Assembly (NCBI RefSeq): GCF_002802915.1
Contig: NZ_PEBJ01000003.1
Span: forward strand, 124,001 to 188,000
Origin: Bifidobacterium felsineum
GTDB lineage: Bacteria; Actinomycetota; Actinomycetes; Actinomycetales; Bifidobacteriaceae
Length of the DNA: 64,000 nucleotides
Reading direction: 5' to 3'
In this document: positions 1 through 7,468 of the stretch, one piece after another
Position numbering within the stretch: position 1 is the first letter of the stretch
How the letters are laid out: every line of letters starts with the position of its first letter
Notes under the pieces: model-generated
The model's input: only the letters and a program-made list of their open reading frames with translations
Databases searched by the model: none
What the model was told of the DNA's origin: nothing
Made by a program: the position numbers and the translations under genes

Positions 1-621
1 TCGGTCACGATTGTCTTCCAGATACTGCGCAAACGATTTGCCAATGAATGAAACCGTGGACCACGGCACGAACTGTGAATCACCGTGTTCACCAATCACA
101 TACCCAGATACCAGTCTGGGATCCAGGTGCGTGGTCGCACCGATAATCGCCTTCATTCGGGACGTATCGAGCGCGGCACCCGAGCCGAACACCTGCGCAC
201 GAGGTAAACCGGTACGTCGCCACGCGAACCAGCTCAACACGTCAACCGGATTCGACACCATAATCAAGATACCGTCAAAACCTGAATCCTTGATGTGCTT
301 CAGTATCGGGTCCACAATGTCGATAGCCGCATCGAGCTCCTGCATACGGGTCTCGCCCGGCTTGGGTTTCGGACCGGCCGTGATGACCACCACATCAGCG
401 CTGGCGCAATCATCCCAGTCACCTGACCGAATGGTGATGAACCGGCCCAGAAATTCGGAGCCGTCGGCCAAATCCATAGCCAAGCCTTTTGCTTTATTCG
501 GATTATGGTTGATTAGCACCAGCTCATTGCACAGCCCTTGCTCCACGATGGCGCCGGCCACCGCCGAGCCAACGCTGCCGGTGCCGACGATCACCACCCG
601 ATTGTGATGCGAAGCAATCAC
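1..621 (-). CDS. ldh: L-lactate dehydrogenase (3' end beyond window)
   Basis: Reduces pyruvate to L-lactate with NADH, the step that regenerates NAD+ in bifidobacterial fermentation (cytoplasmic). The first 207 residues are visible; the family is about 315-320 long, so the C-terminal third lies left of position 1. Seen: the nucleotide-binding glycine motif GTGSVGS near the N-terminus, the segment ITAGPKPKPGETR typical of LDH/MDH enzymes, and the active-site motif GEHGDS with its proton-relay histidine close to the window edge. The GTG start at 621 is preceded by AAAGGA; no ATG lies in frame nearby. The substrate-loop sequence (KPKPGETR) fits lactate rather than malate dehydrogenase. The gene is transcribed on its own strand behind the methyltransferase gene, about 50 bp downstream of it. 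Confidence 0.9.
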   Translation of the reverse strand, partial: MIASHHNRVVIVGTGSVGSAVAGAIVEQGLCNELVLINHNPNKAKGLAMDLADGSEFLGRFITIRSGDWDDCASADVVVITAGPKPKPGETRMQELDAAIDIVDPILKHIKDSGFDGILIMVSNPVDVLSWFAWRRTGLPRAQVFGSGAALDTSRMKAIIGATTHLDPRLVSGYVIGEHGDSQFVPWSTVSFIGKSFAQYLEDNRDR

Positions 622-672
622 AAGCTTTCCTTTCTCTGCGCAAGCCTTTCGCAACCCGCAACCTGACCCGTA

Positions 673-1467
673 TCACCTCACTGCAGTGAAGAAGAATCGA
701 GGGAACGGGAAGATGATGCTGCCGTCCGACTGGGTCGGATACGCTTCGCATACGCGGGTATAGACCTTGGATTCGAACACCGCGCGCGCTTCATCATCCG
801 GCAGCGCTTGCAGATAGGGGCGCAGTCCGGTGCCGCGATACCAATCCATAATCGCCTCATGCGAGGGCAGCGTATGCATATACGAGGTCTTCCACATACG
901 GAAATGCGACGCATGCTTACGCAGCAACTCCCAATATTCAGGCGGCGTTAGATTGTAGAATTCCCGCTGCTGTGGCAGTCGGTCCGCATATTCCGGCGAA
1001 TGCACAATCTCAGCGATAATGCGGTGAATCGGCTCCTCATAATTCATCGGCGTCTGCACAGCGAGCACACCACCTTGCTTAAGCCGCGCAAGCAATTCAG
1101 GAATCAGCCGTTTATGATTCGGCACCCACTGGATGCAGGCGTTGGAGAACACTACGTCAAAGTCACCGGGCAGTGCGGATAGTTCTTCCGGATTCGACAC
1201 ATCGCATAACGCAAAGTCGATATCAAGGTGTGCTTTGCGTGCGGCTTCAATCATTTCCGGCGAATTATCGACGCCAAGGACTTCCGCATGCGGATAGCGT
1301 TCGCGCAATACCGCAGTGCTATTGCCCGGACCGCAGCCTATATCCAACAGACGTTTGACCGTGCCGTCATCAGGCGGCAGCTGCATTGCCAAGTCACGCG
1401 AAGGCTGCGTGCGCTCGCTCTTGAAGCGAAGGTACTGTTCGGAATCCCATACGACCATGCGGCTCAC
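673..1467 (-). CDS. tam: trans-aconitate 2-methyltransferase-like SAM methyltransferase
   Basis: Class I SAM-dependent methyltransferase of about 264 residues, close in length and layout to trans-aconitate 2-methyltransferase, which esterifies trans-aconitate and so removes an aconitase inhibitor. Seen: the N-terminal signature YLRFKSERTQPSRDL, motif I LLDIGCGPGNST, the acidic loop VLGVDNSPEMI, and VVFSNACIQWVPNH, where Tam enzymes carry similar residues. I place the start at GTG 1467 because GAGG lies 6 bases upstream; ATG 1458 (MVVWDSEQYL) is the alternative, and the open frame runs further upstream without support. The gene is divergent from the quinone reductase at 1696. The family call is good; the exact substrate is inference. 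Confidence 0.8.
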   Translation of the reverse strand: MSRMVVWDSEQYLRFKSERTQPSRDLAMQLPPDDGTVKRLLDIGCGPGNSTAVLRERYPHAEVLGVDNSPEMIEAARKAHLDIDFALCDVSNPEELSALPGDFDVVFSNACIQWVPNHKRLIPELLARLKQGGVLAVQTPMNYEEPIHRIIAEIVHSPEYADRLPQQREFYNLTPPEYWELLRKHASHFRMWKTSYMHTLPSHEAIMDWYRGTGLRPYLQALPDDEARAVFESKVYTRVCEAYPTQSDGSIIFPFPRFFFTAVR

Positions 1468-1695
1468 GCTAATCCTCGCATCAATCGCGTCCATAATATT
1501 GGCCACATTGCGAACTGCAGCGCTATCGGGAAAGTTGCCGCACAGCCATAGCCATGCAACCCCGCCGACATCCATAGCGGCCACACCGCATTCCTCCGCG
1601 CGCATCGTTTTAGTCGCGCACGAATGCCACCGAACGTACCATAGAGACAAGGAACACCGAAAAATCAGATAGGTTACCGACAAGGAGCAGTCACC

Positions 1696-2226
1696 ATGAA
1701 GACTCTGGTACTCGTATTCCACCCCAATATGGCAAAATCTCGCGCCAACGCAGCACTGAAGGCGGCGGCGCAAGCGCTGCCAGCCGACAGCGATGCAACG
1801 GTCACCGTGCGTGACGAATACGCACAGTACCCGGACGGCAACATCGACGTCGCCGCCGAGCAACAGCTCATCGAAGCACATGACCGTATCGTGCTGCAAT
1901 TCCCGCTCTACTGGTACTCCTCCCCTGCCTTGCTCAAGGAGTGGGAGGACCAGGTGCTGGCATTCGGCTGGGCGTATGGCCCGGACGGCAAAGCGCTTGA
2001 GGGCAAGGAAATCACCGTGGCCACCACGGCAGGCGGCCCGGAAAGCGAGTATCAGACGGAAGACAATGGTGCCACGATGCGCGAAGTACTCTCACCATAC
2101 CGCATGATGGCCCGCTACGTGCATGCCACTTGGCGTGAGCCGTTCGTAGTCTTCGGCTCGATGGAGCTTTCGGACGAGACCCTGGCCGAAACCGCCAAGC
2201 AGTACCAAGCCTTCCTCACGGATTGA
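1696..2226 (+). CDS. flavodoxin-fold NAD(P)H-dependent oxidoreductase (KefF/MdaB-like)
   Basis: A 176-residue flavodoxin-like fold protein of the NAD(P)H:quinone oxidoreductase family, expected to bind FMN/FAD and reduce quinones or other electrophiles by two electrons. Seen: an N-terminal beta strand and phosphate loop LVLVFHPNMAKSRANAAL, the family segment QFPLYWYSSPALLKEWEDQVL and the glycine-rich ATTAGGPESEYQ. The length matches the KefF/YwrO group. It starts at ATG 1696 after AAGGAG. It sits alone, divergent from the methyltransferase and followed by a palindromic repeat array. Its role as a potassium-efflux ancillary protein is unlikely because no KefC is nearby; a general detoxifying reductase is the safer reading. 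Confidence 0.85.
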   Translation: MKTLVLVFHPNMAKSRANAALKAAAQALPADSDATVTVRDEYAQYPDGNIDVAAEQQLIEAHDRIVLQFPLYWYSSPALLKEWEDQVLAFGWAYGPDGKALEGKEITVATTAGGPESEYQTEDNGATMREVLSPYRMMARYVHATWREPFVVFGSMELSDETLAETAKQYQAFLTD

Positions 2227-2390
2227 CGTACCGTCTTACCGGCTTCGCAAATTTACCGAACGATGGGACACTGACTCCGAATTCCCCGAACCTACTGACG
2301 CCCCTACAATCCCCGGGAATCAACGTGTCCATCATGCAGCAGCCGCAGCGCAGACGACGAGGGCCCAGACACCAATCCACCCCACCATCT

Positions 2391-2565
2391 CGCGCAGTTA
2401 CTGCCTGTTTGGTGCCGCAAAGCGGCAGTAGCTGCGCGTGCATCACGTCCATCCGCGCAGTTACTGCCTCCTATGTTGCCGAAACAGGCAGTAACTGCGC
2501 GCACCTGTCGTTACAACGCGCAGCCGCTGCCCGCTTCACAGGCACTAGCTCGCTCAGCAACCAAT
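2391..2565. repeat. 63-bp periodic palindrome array 1
   Basis: Units made of CGCGCAGTTACTGCC, an 18-base middle, and its inverse GGCAGTAACTGCGCG. Left arms begin at 2391, 2454 and, degenerate, 2517 (steps of exactly 63); right arms begin at 2424 (one change) and 2487. Pairing often continues inward as TGTTT/AAACA. The third unit is decayed on its right side. It fills the space between the quinone reductase gene and the DUF559-type gene; 2566-2700 holds only AT-richer sequence that is likely the promoter of the latter. Confidence 0.9.
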
Positions 2566-2700
2566 AAATAGGACCACGAAAACACACATCCGCACAAAAC
2601 CCTATCGAAGTTATCCACATTTTCGCGGCAAAACTGAAGCTAGAACCACATACCCCGTTTGAGCTTGCTTTCATCGCCTTGTATCCATGACCATGAAGTC

Positions 2701-3801
2701 ATGAGAACACATGCTGAACTTGAGCAGCTCTGCAACGAAGCCGAGCGCAATTTACAATGCTTCTACCCAACCACGAACGCCATACGCCGAGCAATTCACG
2801 TTCGTCTGCAAAACGGATATATCATTCGACCATTTCGTAACGTTTATGCAAGAACAGCATACTGGTCAACGCTCAATCCCGCGGAGCAGATGCGGCACAT
2901 CATTCGTACGCTGTCACAGCAATTCCCCAACCGCATATTCGCCGGTATCAGCGCAGCGGCAATGATGTATCTTGATTACGGCTGGAAACTCCATGCCGAT
3001 GGCGCTGTTTTTATCGCCGGTAAGACAGGGAATTCCAAACAAACGTATCGAAAAATACGCAGGATTATCATCACCGACCCACCCACATCAGTATTAATAT
3101 CCTCCCGCAAAACCGGCGACAGCATACAGATGACAATGGTTAAGAATACTTCTGCCGCCCAAATCACAGCAACGTCCGACATCATTAATGCCGTAACGAT
3201 CACATCACCTGCTCGCACCTTGGTTGACTGCGGATTGAGATACTCCTTTGTCCAAGCTCTCTCACTATTCGATTCCGCCATGAGACAAGGGCTCACTACA
3301 GCTGAACAAATAATCGATATCTGCGACGATATGCCAATCGATTGTGGCCGAATATTCAGACTGATTCATTACATGAACCCACTGAGTGAAAACGGAGGAG
3401 AATCGCTCTGCAGAGCCATACTCATCGAGGCGGGCTTCGCAGTTCCACAACTACAACGAGTATTCACAGATCCGGATAATCCTCGAAAACAATACCGCGC
3501 TGATTTCTGTTGGCAAATGCCCGACGGTCGATTAATCATTCTGGAATATGACGGGACACAGAAGTACGTCGATCCTGAAATGACGAATCGGCGCAGTATC
3601 CAAGACGTAGTACATCAAGAAAAAGAGCGTGAAGACATATTACGTAAAGCCGGCGCAACAACAATTATTCGAACGACTTTCGATGAGGCGCGGTTGCAAA
3701 CGCCACTCATTCAAAAACTCATTGAAGCCGGAGTTCCCCTAATCGGATTAACCCCGGCATTCGCGGGTCCCACAAACACGGGATGGCAGAAAGCCTGTTA
3801 A
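2701..3801 (+). CDS. AbiEi-like / DUF559 (PD-(D/E)XK-like) protein
   Basis: A 366-residue protein that I recognise as the bifidobacterial type with an N-terminal region resembling AbiEi-type antitoxin/regulator domains and a C-terminal DUF559-like nuclease fold. Seen in the N-terminal half: AIHVRLQNGYIIRPFRNVYA, a winged-helix-like stretch, followed by FAGISAAAMM. Seen near the C-terminus: YRADFCW, then IILEYDG with a lysine following, and REDILRKAGATTIIRTT, a layout compatible with a PD-(D/E)XK/VSR-type core. Such proteins are sometimes mislabelled as CTP synthase. No toxin partner is adjacent. Base composition is noticeably more AT-rich than the neighbours, and palindrome arrays flank the gene on both sides, so horizontal gain is plausible. 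ATG 2701 is chosen; TTG 2659 is in frame but less likely. Activity is unproven. Confidence 0.7.
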   Translation: MRTHAELEQLCNEAERNLQCFYPTTNAIRRAIHVRLQNGYIIRPFRNVYARTAYWSTLNPAEQMRHIIRTLSQQFPNRIFAGISAAAMMYLDYGWKLHADGAVFIAGKTGNSKQTYRKIRRIIITDPPTSVLISSRKTGDSIQMTMVKNTSAAQITATSDIINAVTITSPARTLVDCGLRYSFVQALSLFDSAMRQGLTTAEQIIDICDDMPIDCGRIFRLIHYMNPLSENGGESLCRAILIEAGFAVPQLQRVFTDPDNPRKQYRADFCWQMPDGRLIILEYDGTQKYVDPEMTNRRSIQDVVHQEKEREDILRKAGATTIIRTTFDEARLQTPLIQKLIEAGVPLIGLTPAFAGPTNTGWQKAC

Positions 3802-3817
3802 ATCACGTATCAAAACA

Positions 3818-3958
3818 GGCAGTAACTGCGCGTCGGAACACAGTTGACGCATAGGTACTGCCTGTTTCCGGGTACAAAGCGGCAGTAACTGCGCATGCGT
3901 CACGTTCATCCGCGCAGTTACTGCCTATTACGGCTCCAAAACAGGCAGTAACTGCGCG
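3818..3958. repeat. 63-bp periodic palindrome array 2
   Basis: Same family as array 1. Right arms GGCAGTAACTGCGCG begin at 3818, 3881 (last base differs) and 3944, steps of exactly 63. Left arms lie at 3848 (mutated) and 3911 (perfect), each with an 18-base middle. The first unit lacks a clean left arm: the sequence there is the 3' end of the preceding gene, with only GCCTGTT left to pair with AACAGGC. From 3959 to 4107 there is only the promoter region of the acetyltransferase gene. Confidence 0.9.
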
Positions 3959-4107
3959 AAGGCGAAGACTCGCCACCGCAGGATGCCCCTGGCCTCCACT
4001 AAGTTGCTCCACCCATCCTAGAACACACAGCCAGCAGACGGGCAACGACTATACTGGATGATAACGCAAACATCATTGGAATCACAGGAATCCAGAAGGC
4101 GGCAATC

Positions 4108-4716
4108 ATGGATAATGCGAAGCGGCGCGAGGAGCAGCTCCCCTACCATTATGACGACCCGAGCATCATGGACGGCCAGCTCGAATATCAGGAGAAGCTA
4201 TGGGAGTTCAACCAGACGCACCCCACGGATCAGACCGGTAAGCAGAGGCTCCTCAAAGAGATGTTCGCCGAAATCGGCGACGGCTGCCATGTGGAGACGC
4301 CGGCGCACGCGAATTGGGGATTCCACCATGTGCATATGGGCAAGGGCATCTACTGCAATGTGAACTTCACCTGCGTGGATGACGCAGCTATCACCATCGG
4401 AGACTGGTGCATGTTCGGCCCGAACGTGGTCATCGCCACCGCCGGCCATCCGGTGCTGCCGGTGCTACGCGAGCATCATTACGTGTACGCGATTCCGGTC
4501 ACCATCGGCCGCAATGTTTGGGTCGGCGCAAATGTGACCATATTGCCGGGCGTCACCATCGGCGACAACTGCGTCATCGGCGCCGGCTCGGTGGTCACCC
4601 ACGACATTCCCGCAAATTCCGTAGCCTATGGCGCGCCCTGCAAAGTCGCCCGCCCGATTGGCGAGAAGGACAAGGAATTCTATTTCAAGAATCGCAAGCT
4701 CGACGTATGGGATTAA
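4108..4716 (+). CDS. maa: maltose/galactoside-type O-acetyltransferase
   Basis: A 202-residue member of the left-handed beta-helix acetyltransferases (Maa/LacA/NodL), which move acetyl from acetyl-CoA to a sugar hydroxyl. Seen: an N-terminal alpha-helical cap with KRREEQLPYHYDDP, then hexapeptide repeats from about residue 60 on, the segment NFTCVDDAAITIGDWCMFGPNV, the catalytic histidine in ATAGHPV, and the closing repeats VWVGANVTILPGVTIGDNCVIGAGSVVTHDIP. AGAAGG precedes ATG 4108. The stop is only 5 bases from the start of the GH39 gene, so the two are very likely co-transcribed; acetylation of a released sugar is a reasonable but unproven link. The acceptor sugar cannot be told from sequence. 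Confidence 0.85.
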   Translation: MDNAKRREEQLPYHYDDPSIMDGQLEYQEKLWEFNQTHPTDQTGKQRLLKEMFAEIGDGCHVETPAHANWGFHHVHMGKGIYCNVNFTCVDDAAITIGDWCMFGPNVVIATAGHPVLPVLREHHYVYAIPVTIGRNVWVGANVTILPGVTIGDNCVIGAGSVVTHDIPANSVAYGAPCKVARPIGEKDKEFYFKNRKLDVWD

Positions 4717-4721
4717 AAGCC

Positions 4722-6419
4722 ATGATCACCACCGCGCAAAGCACACTATGCACCGCCGTCACACACATCAGTGTCAACGCCGCACACGAAATCGGCCCGC
4801 TAAACCACGACTGGCGCTTCTTCGGTTACGATGAATGCAACTACACCTATACACCGGAAGGCCGGCGCATGCTGGAACGGTTCGGCAAGCTCGGCGATGC
4901 GCCGTATTATGTGCGTACGCATTTCCTGTTCTGCAACGGCAGTTGCACAGGCACGCAGAAGTTCGGTTCCACGAACCTCTACCATGAGGATGCGCAAGGC
5001 AATCCAATCTATGACTTCACTTACATCGATCTGATTCTCGACACGATTCTTGAATCCGGCAATAAGCCATACGTGGAGCTCGGCTTTATGCCCGAGGATT
5101 TGGCGGACCCGAGTTTCCGCAATAATCCTTGGCTCGGCGGCTTGGACCCGTACCGCGAATCCGGCTGGACGTACCCGCCGAAGGATTACCATCGCTGGCA
5201 TGGCTTCATCCGCACTTTCACACGGCATCTGGCCGAACGATATGGCAGCAAGGAAGTCGACACTTGGTATTTCGAACTGTGGAACGAGCCTGATATCTTC
5301 TATTGGTCCGGCAGCGACAAGGATTACTGCATGCTGTTCGACTTCACGGAACAAGCGCTGCACACCGTGCTGCCGAACGCTCGGCTCGGCGGCCCGACCT
5401 GCACTGGAATCTTTGACCAAGGCGGCGGCCGGGAATTGATGCAGACATTTCTGGAACACTGCAAAACCGGGACCAATGCGGCAACCAGCGCGACCGGCAC
5501 CCGGCTTGATTTCATCACTTTCCACGTCAAAGGCGCGGAATTCCCGCGCAATGCCAATGCCACGAAAGCGGTGCCGAGCGTTGGCAATCTGGTGCATCAG
5601 ATTGAATCCGGCGTGGAGATGATTGAAGCGGCCGGTTTCGGAGGCCTCGAAATCGTACTGTCCGAGGCTGACCCGGATACATGGGCGGCAGGCGGCATCA
5701 ACGACAACGCCAATATGCGATTCCGCGATACCGAGTATTACGCTTCGTTCGTCGCATGCGCTTACCAACGTATCGCTGAGATTGCGCAGCGCTATGGTGC
5801 TCCGATTCATCCGCTGGCTTGGGCATTCGTATTCCCTCAGGAGGAATGTTTCCCGGCAACCCGCACGTTCGCCACGCAGGATATCGTCAAACCGGTGTTC
5901 CGCGCGTTCGACATGTTGAGCCGGCTTGGTTCCCATGCACTTGAGCTCAGCAGCGACAGTACTGCGGATTCAGCGCTGGAGCAACAGCTTGACAGCGACT
6001 ACGGCAAGGCAGCGCCGCATCATTACACAGGATTAGGCGCACCAACGATGGTCTCTGGTTGGGCTGCGCGCAACGACGCCGGACAATTGCAAGTGCTGCT
6101 GTACTCCCACTGTGATGATATCGATGTGCATGAAGAGCGTTCCATTGAGCTGCAAATCACTGGGCTGGAGCCGAATCAACGCTACCAGCTGCATCATTGG
6201 CGCATTGACGGTACACACTCCAATGCGCATACGCAGTGGCTTGCAGAAGGTCACCCGAAGTATCCCGCAGGTGAGAAATATGATCGCATCAAAACCGCGG
6301 ACGCATTGGAATTGTTGACCCCCGAGGAAATCATAACCGCCACGAGTGCAGGCACGGCAACCTTGCGGTTCACCATGCCCACGCACGCGGTGTCGTTACT
6401 GACGTTCGATCTTCAGTAG
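4722..6419 (+). CDS. GH39 family glycoside hydrolase (beta-xylosidase-like)
   Basis: A 565-residue retaining glycoside hydrolase of family GH39. Seen: the N-terminal barrel start HDWRFFGYDECNYTYT, then ELWNEPDIFYW with the general acid/base Glu189, and IVLSEADPDTW with the nucleophile Glu315; the spacing between the two agrees with GH39 enzymes. The C-terminal part is beta-rich (MVSGWAARNDAGQLQVLLYSH), as in GH39 beta-xylosidases. No signal peptide, so it acts inside the cell. ATG 4722 follows the acetyltransferase stop by 5 bases. In bifidobacteria GH39 members include beta-xylosidases and arabinofuranosidase-type enzymes acting on plant gums, so substrate assignment stays open. No transporter is adjacent, so its substrate must enter by a system encoded elsewhere. 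It converges with the dehydrogenase gene with one base between stops. Confidence 0.85.
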   Translation: MITTAQSTLCTAVTHISVNAAHEIGPLNHDWRFFGYDECNYTYTPEGRRMLERFGKLGDAPYYVRTHFLFCNGSCTGTQKFGSTNLYHEDAQGNPIYDFTYIDLILDTILESGNKPYVELGFMPEDLADPSFRNNPWLGGLDPYRESGWTYPPKDYHRWHGFIRTFTRHLAERYGSKEVDTWYFELWNEPDIFYWSGSDKDYCMLFDFTEQALHTVLPNARLGGPTCTGIFDQGGGRELMQTFLEHCKTGTNAATSATGTRLDFITFHVKGAEFPRNANATKAVPSVGNLVHQIESGVEMIEAAGFGGLEIVLSEADPDTWAAGGINDNANMRFRDTEYYASFVACAYQRIAEIAQRYGAPIHPLAWAFVFPQEECFPATRTFATQDIVKPVFRAFDMLSRLGSHALELSSDSTADSALEQQLDSDYGKAAPHHYTGLGAPTMVSGWAARNDAGQLQVLLYSHCDDIDVHEERSIELQITGLEPNQRYQLHHWRIDGTHSNAHTQWLAEGHPKYPAGEKYDRIKTADALELLTPEEIITATSAGTATLRFTMPTHAVSLLTFDLQ

Positions 6420-6420
6420 C

Positions 6421-7434
6421 TCACTCGGCAGCTTCAGCCGCATCCTCTTTGAGCGCACGCAGCAAGGCCTTGTCGCGCTGCTCGATGACGCGCTTGCCAT
6501 CCTCGCCCTGCCAGGAGAAGAAGCCGCGCCCGGTTTTGGCGCCAAGGTTACCTTCCTTGACTTTCTCGGCAAGCAGCGGCGAGGGGCCGGTACCGTTGTC
6601 CATGTCGTCGAACAGGTAGGTGCTGATGTTATAGAATACGTCGAGCCCGCCAAGGTCGATGCTGGCCACCGGACCGACCAGGTTCCAACGGCGACCGAGG
6701 CTGTATTTCATCACGTCATCCACAGTGGCTGCGTCCGCGATGCCTTCTTGAATGATATGGAATTCCTCGCGCAGCACGGCCATCTGCAGTCGGTTGCCCA
6801 CGAATCCCAGTGATTCCTTCTTGATTTTCGCCGGCTTCTTGCCGATGAGATTCATGAGATCAAAGGTCACGTCTACCACATGCGGATCGGTGTGGGCACC
6901 GGGCACCACCTCCACCAGCGGCATCAGTTGCGCAGGATTCCAGAAGTGGGCGACCACGAACCGCTCGGGCTTGTCCAGCACCGATTGGATAGCCGTGGGA
7001 CTCAGCCCCGAAGTATTGGTGGCGAAAATCGCATCCTTCGGCGCGAATTGTTCGATTTCACGCCACACCTGTTGCTTGACTTCAAGGTTCTCAGCCACTG
7101 ATTCGATGACGAAATCAGCGCCGGTCACACCCTGCTCATAACCGACAATCGGCGTGATACGTGCGAGCACATCATCCACGGTCTCGCCAGCATGCAGCAA
7201 TCCAGCATCGGCAAAAGTCTCAGCATCCGCGCGAATGCGGCCCATACCACGGTCAAGCGAAGCCTCACTGCGGCCAACCAATCGCGTCTCGTAACCGGCG
7301 AGCGCAAACTGCAGCGCAATGGCATGACCCATGGTGCCTGTGCCTACATTGGCAATCACCTTGATATCGCTCGCTTGTATTGCGTTCAGCGACACCGCAT
7401 CATCCTGCTCTTGTGCCATCGCCACCATCTCCAT
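6421..7434 (-). CDS. 3-hydroxyacyl-CoA dehydrogenase family protein
   Basis: A 337-residue NAD-dependent dehydrogenase with the two domains of the 3-hydroxyacyl-CoA dehydrogenase family. Seen: Rossmann motif NVGTGTMGHAIALQFALAGYE, the central ATNTSGLSPTAI and the catalytic histidine region VVAHFWNPAQLMPLVEVVPG, KKESLGFVGNRLQ at the domain junction, and the C-terminal GLDVFYN...LGAKTGRGFFSW. The first glycine motif reads G-T-G-T-M-G. No thiolase, enoyl-CoA hydratase or acyl-CoA ligase is nearby, and bifidobacteria are not known for beta-oxidation, so the true substrate may be another 3-hydroxy acid (L-gulonate dehydrogenases share this fold). ATG 7434, 7428 and 7419 are all possible starts; GGAG lies 9 bases before 7419. 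Confidence 0.8.
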   Translation of the reverse strand: MEMVAMAQEQDDAVSLNAIQASDIKVIANVGTGTMGHAIALQFALAGYETRLVGRSEASLDRGMGRIRADAETFADAGLLHAGETVDDVLARITPIVGYEQGVTGADFVIESVAENLEVKQQVWREIEQFAPKDAIFATNTSGLSPTAIQSVLDKPERFVVAHFWNPAQLMPLVEVVPGAHTDPHVVDVTFDLMNLIGKKPAKIKKESLGFVGNRLQMAVLREEFHIIQEGIADAATVDDVMKYSLGRRWNLVGPVASIDLGGLDVFYNISTYLFDDMDNGTGPSPLLAEKVKEGNLGAKTGRGFFSWQGEDGKRVIEQRDKALLRALKEDAAEAAE

Positions 7435-7468
7435 TCATCTTCGACGTTGATGACCTAGCAGTTCCTGA

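Noticed and set aside
2391..3958. CRISPR array
   Set aside because: Units are palindromic with very short unequal gaps (18 and 15 bases), only two or three units per site, and no cas genes nearby.
4407..4721. N-terminal extension of the GH39 protein over the acetyltransferase gene
   Set aside because: This frame overlaps the acetyltransferase; ATG 4722 gives the normal GH39 start and spacing.
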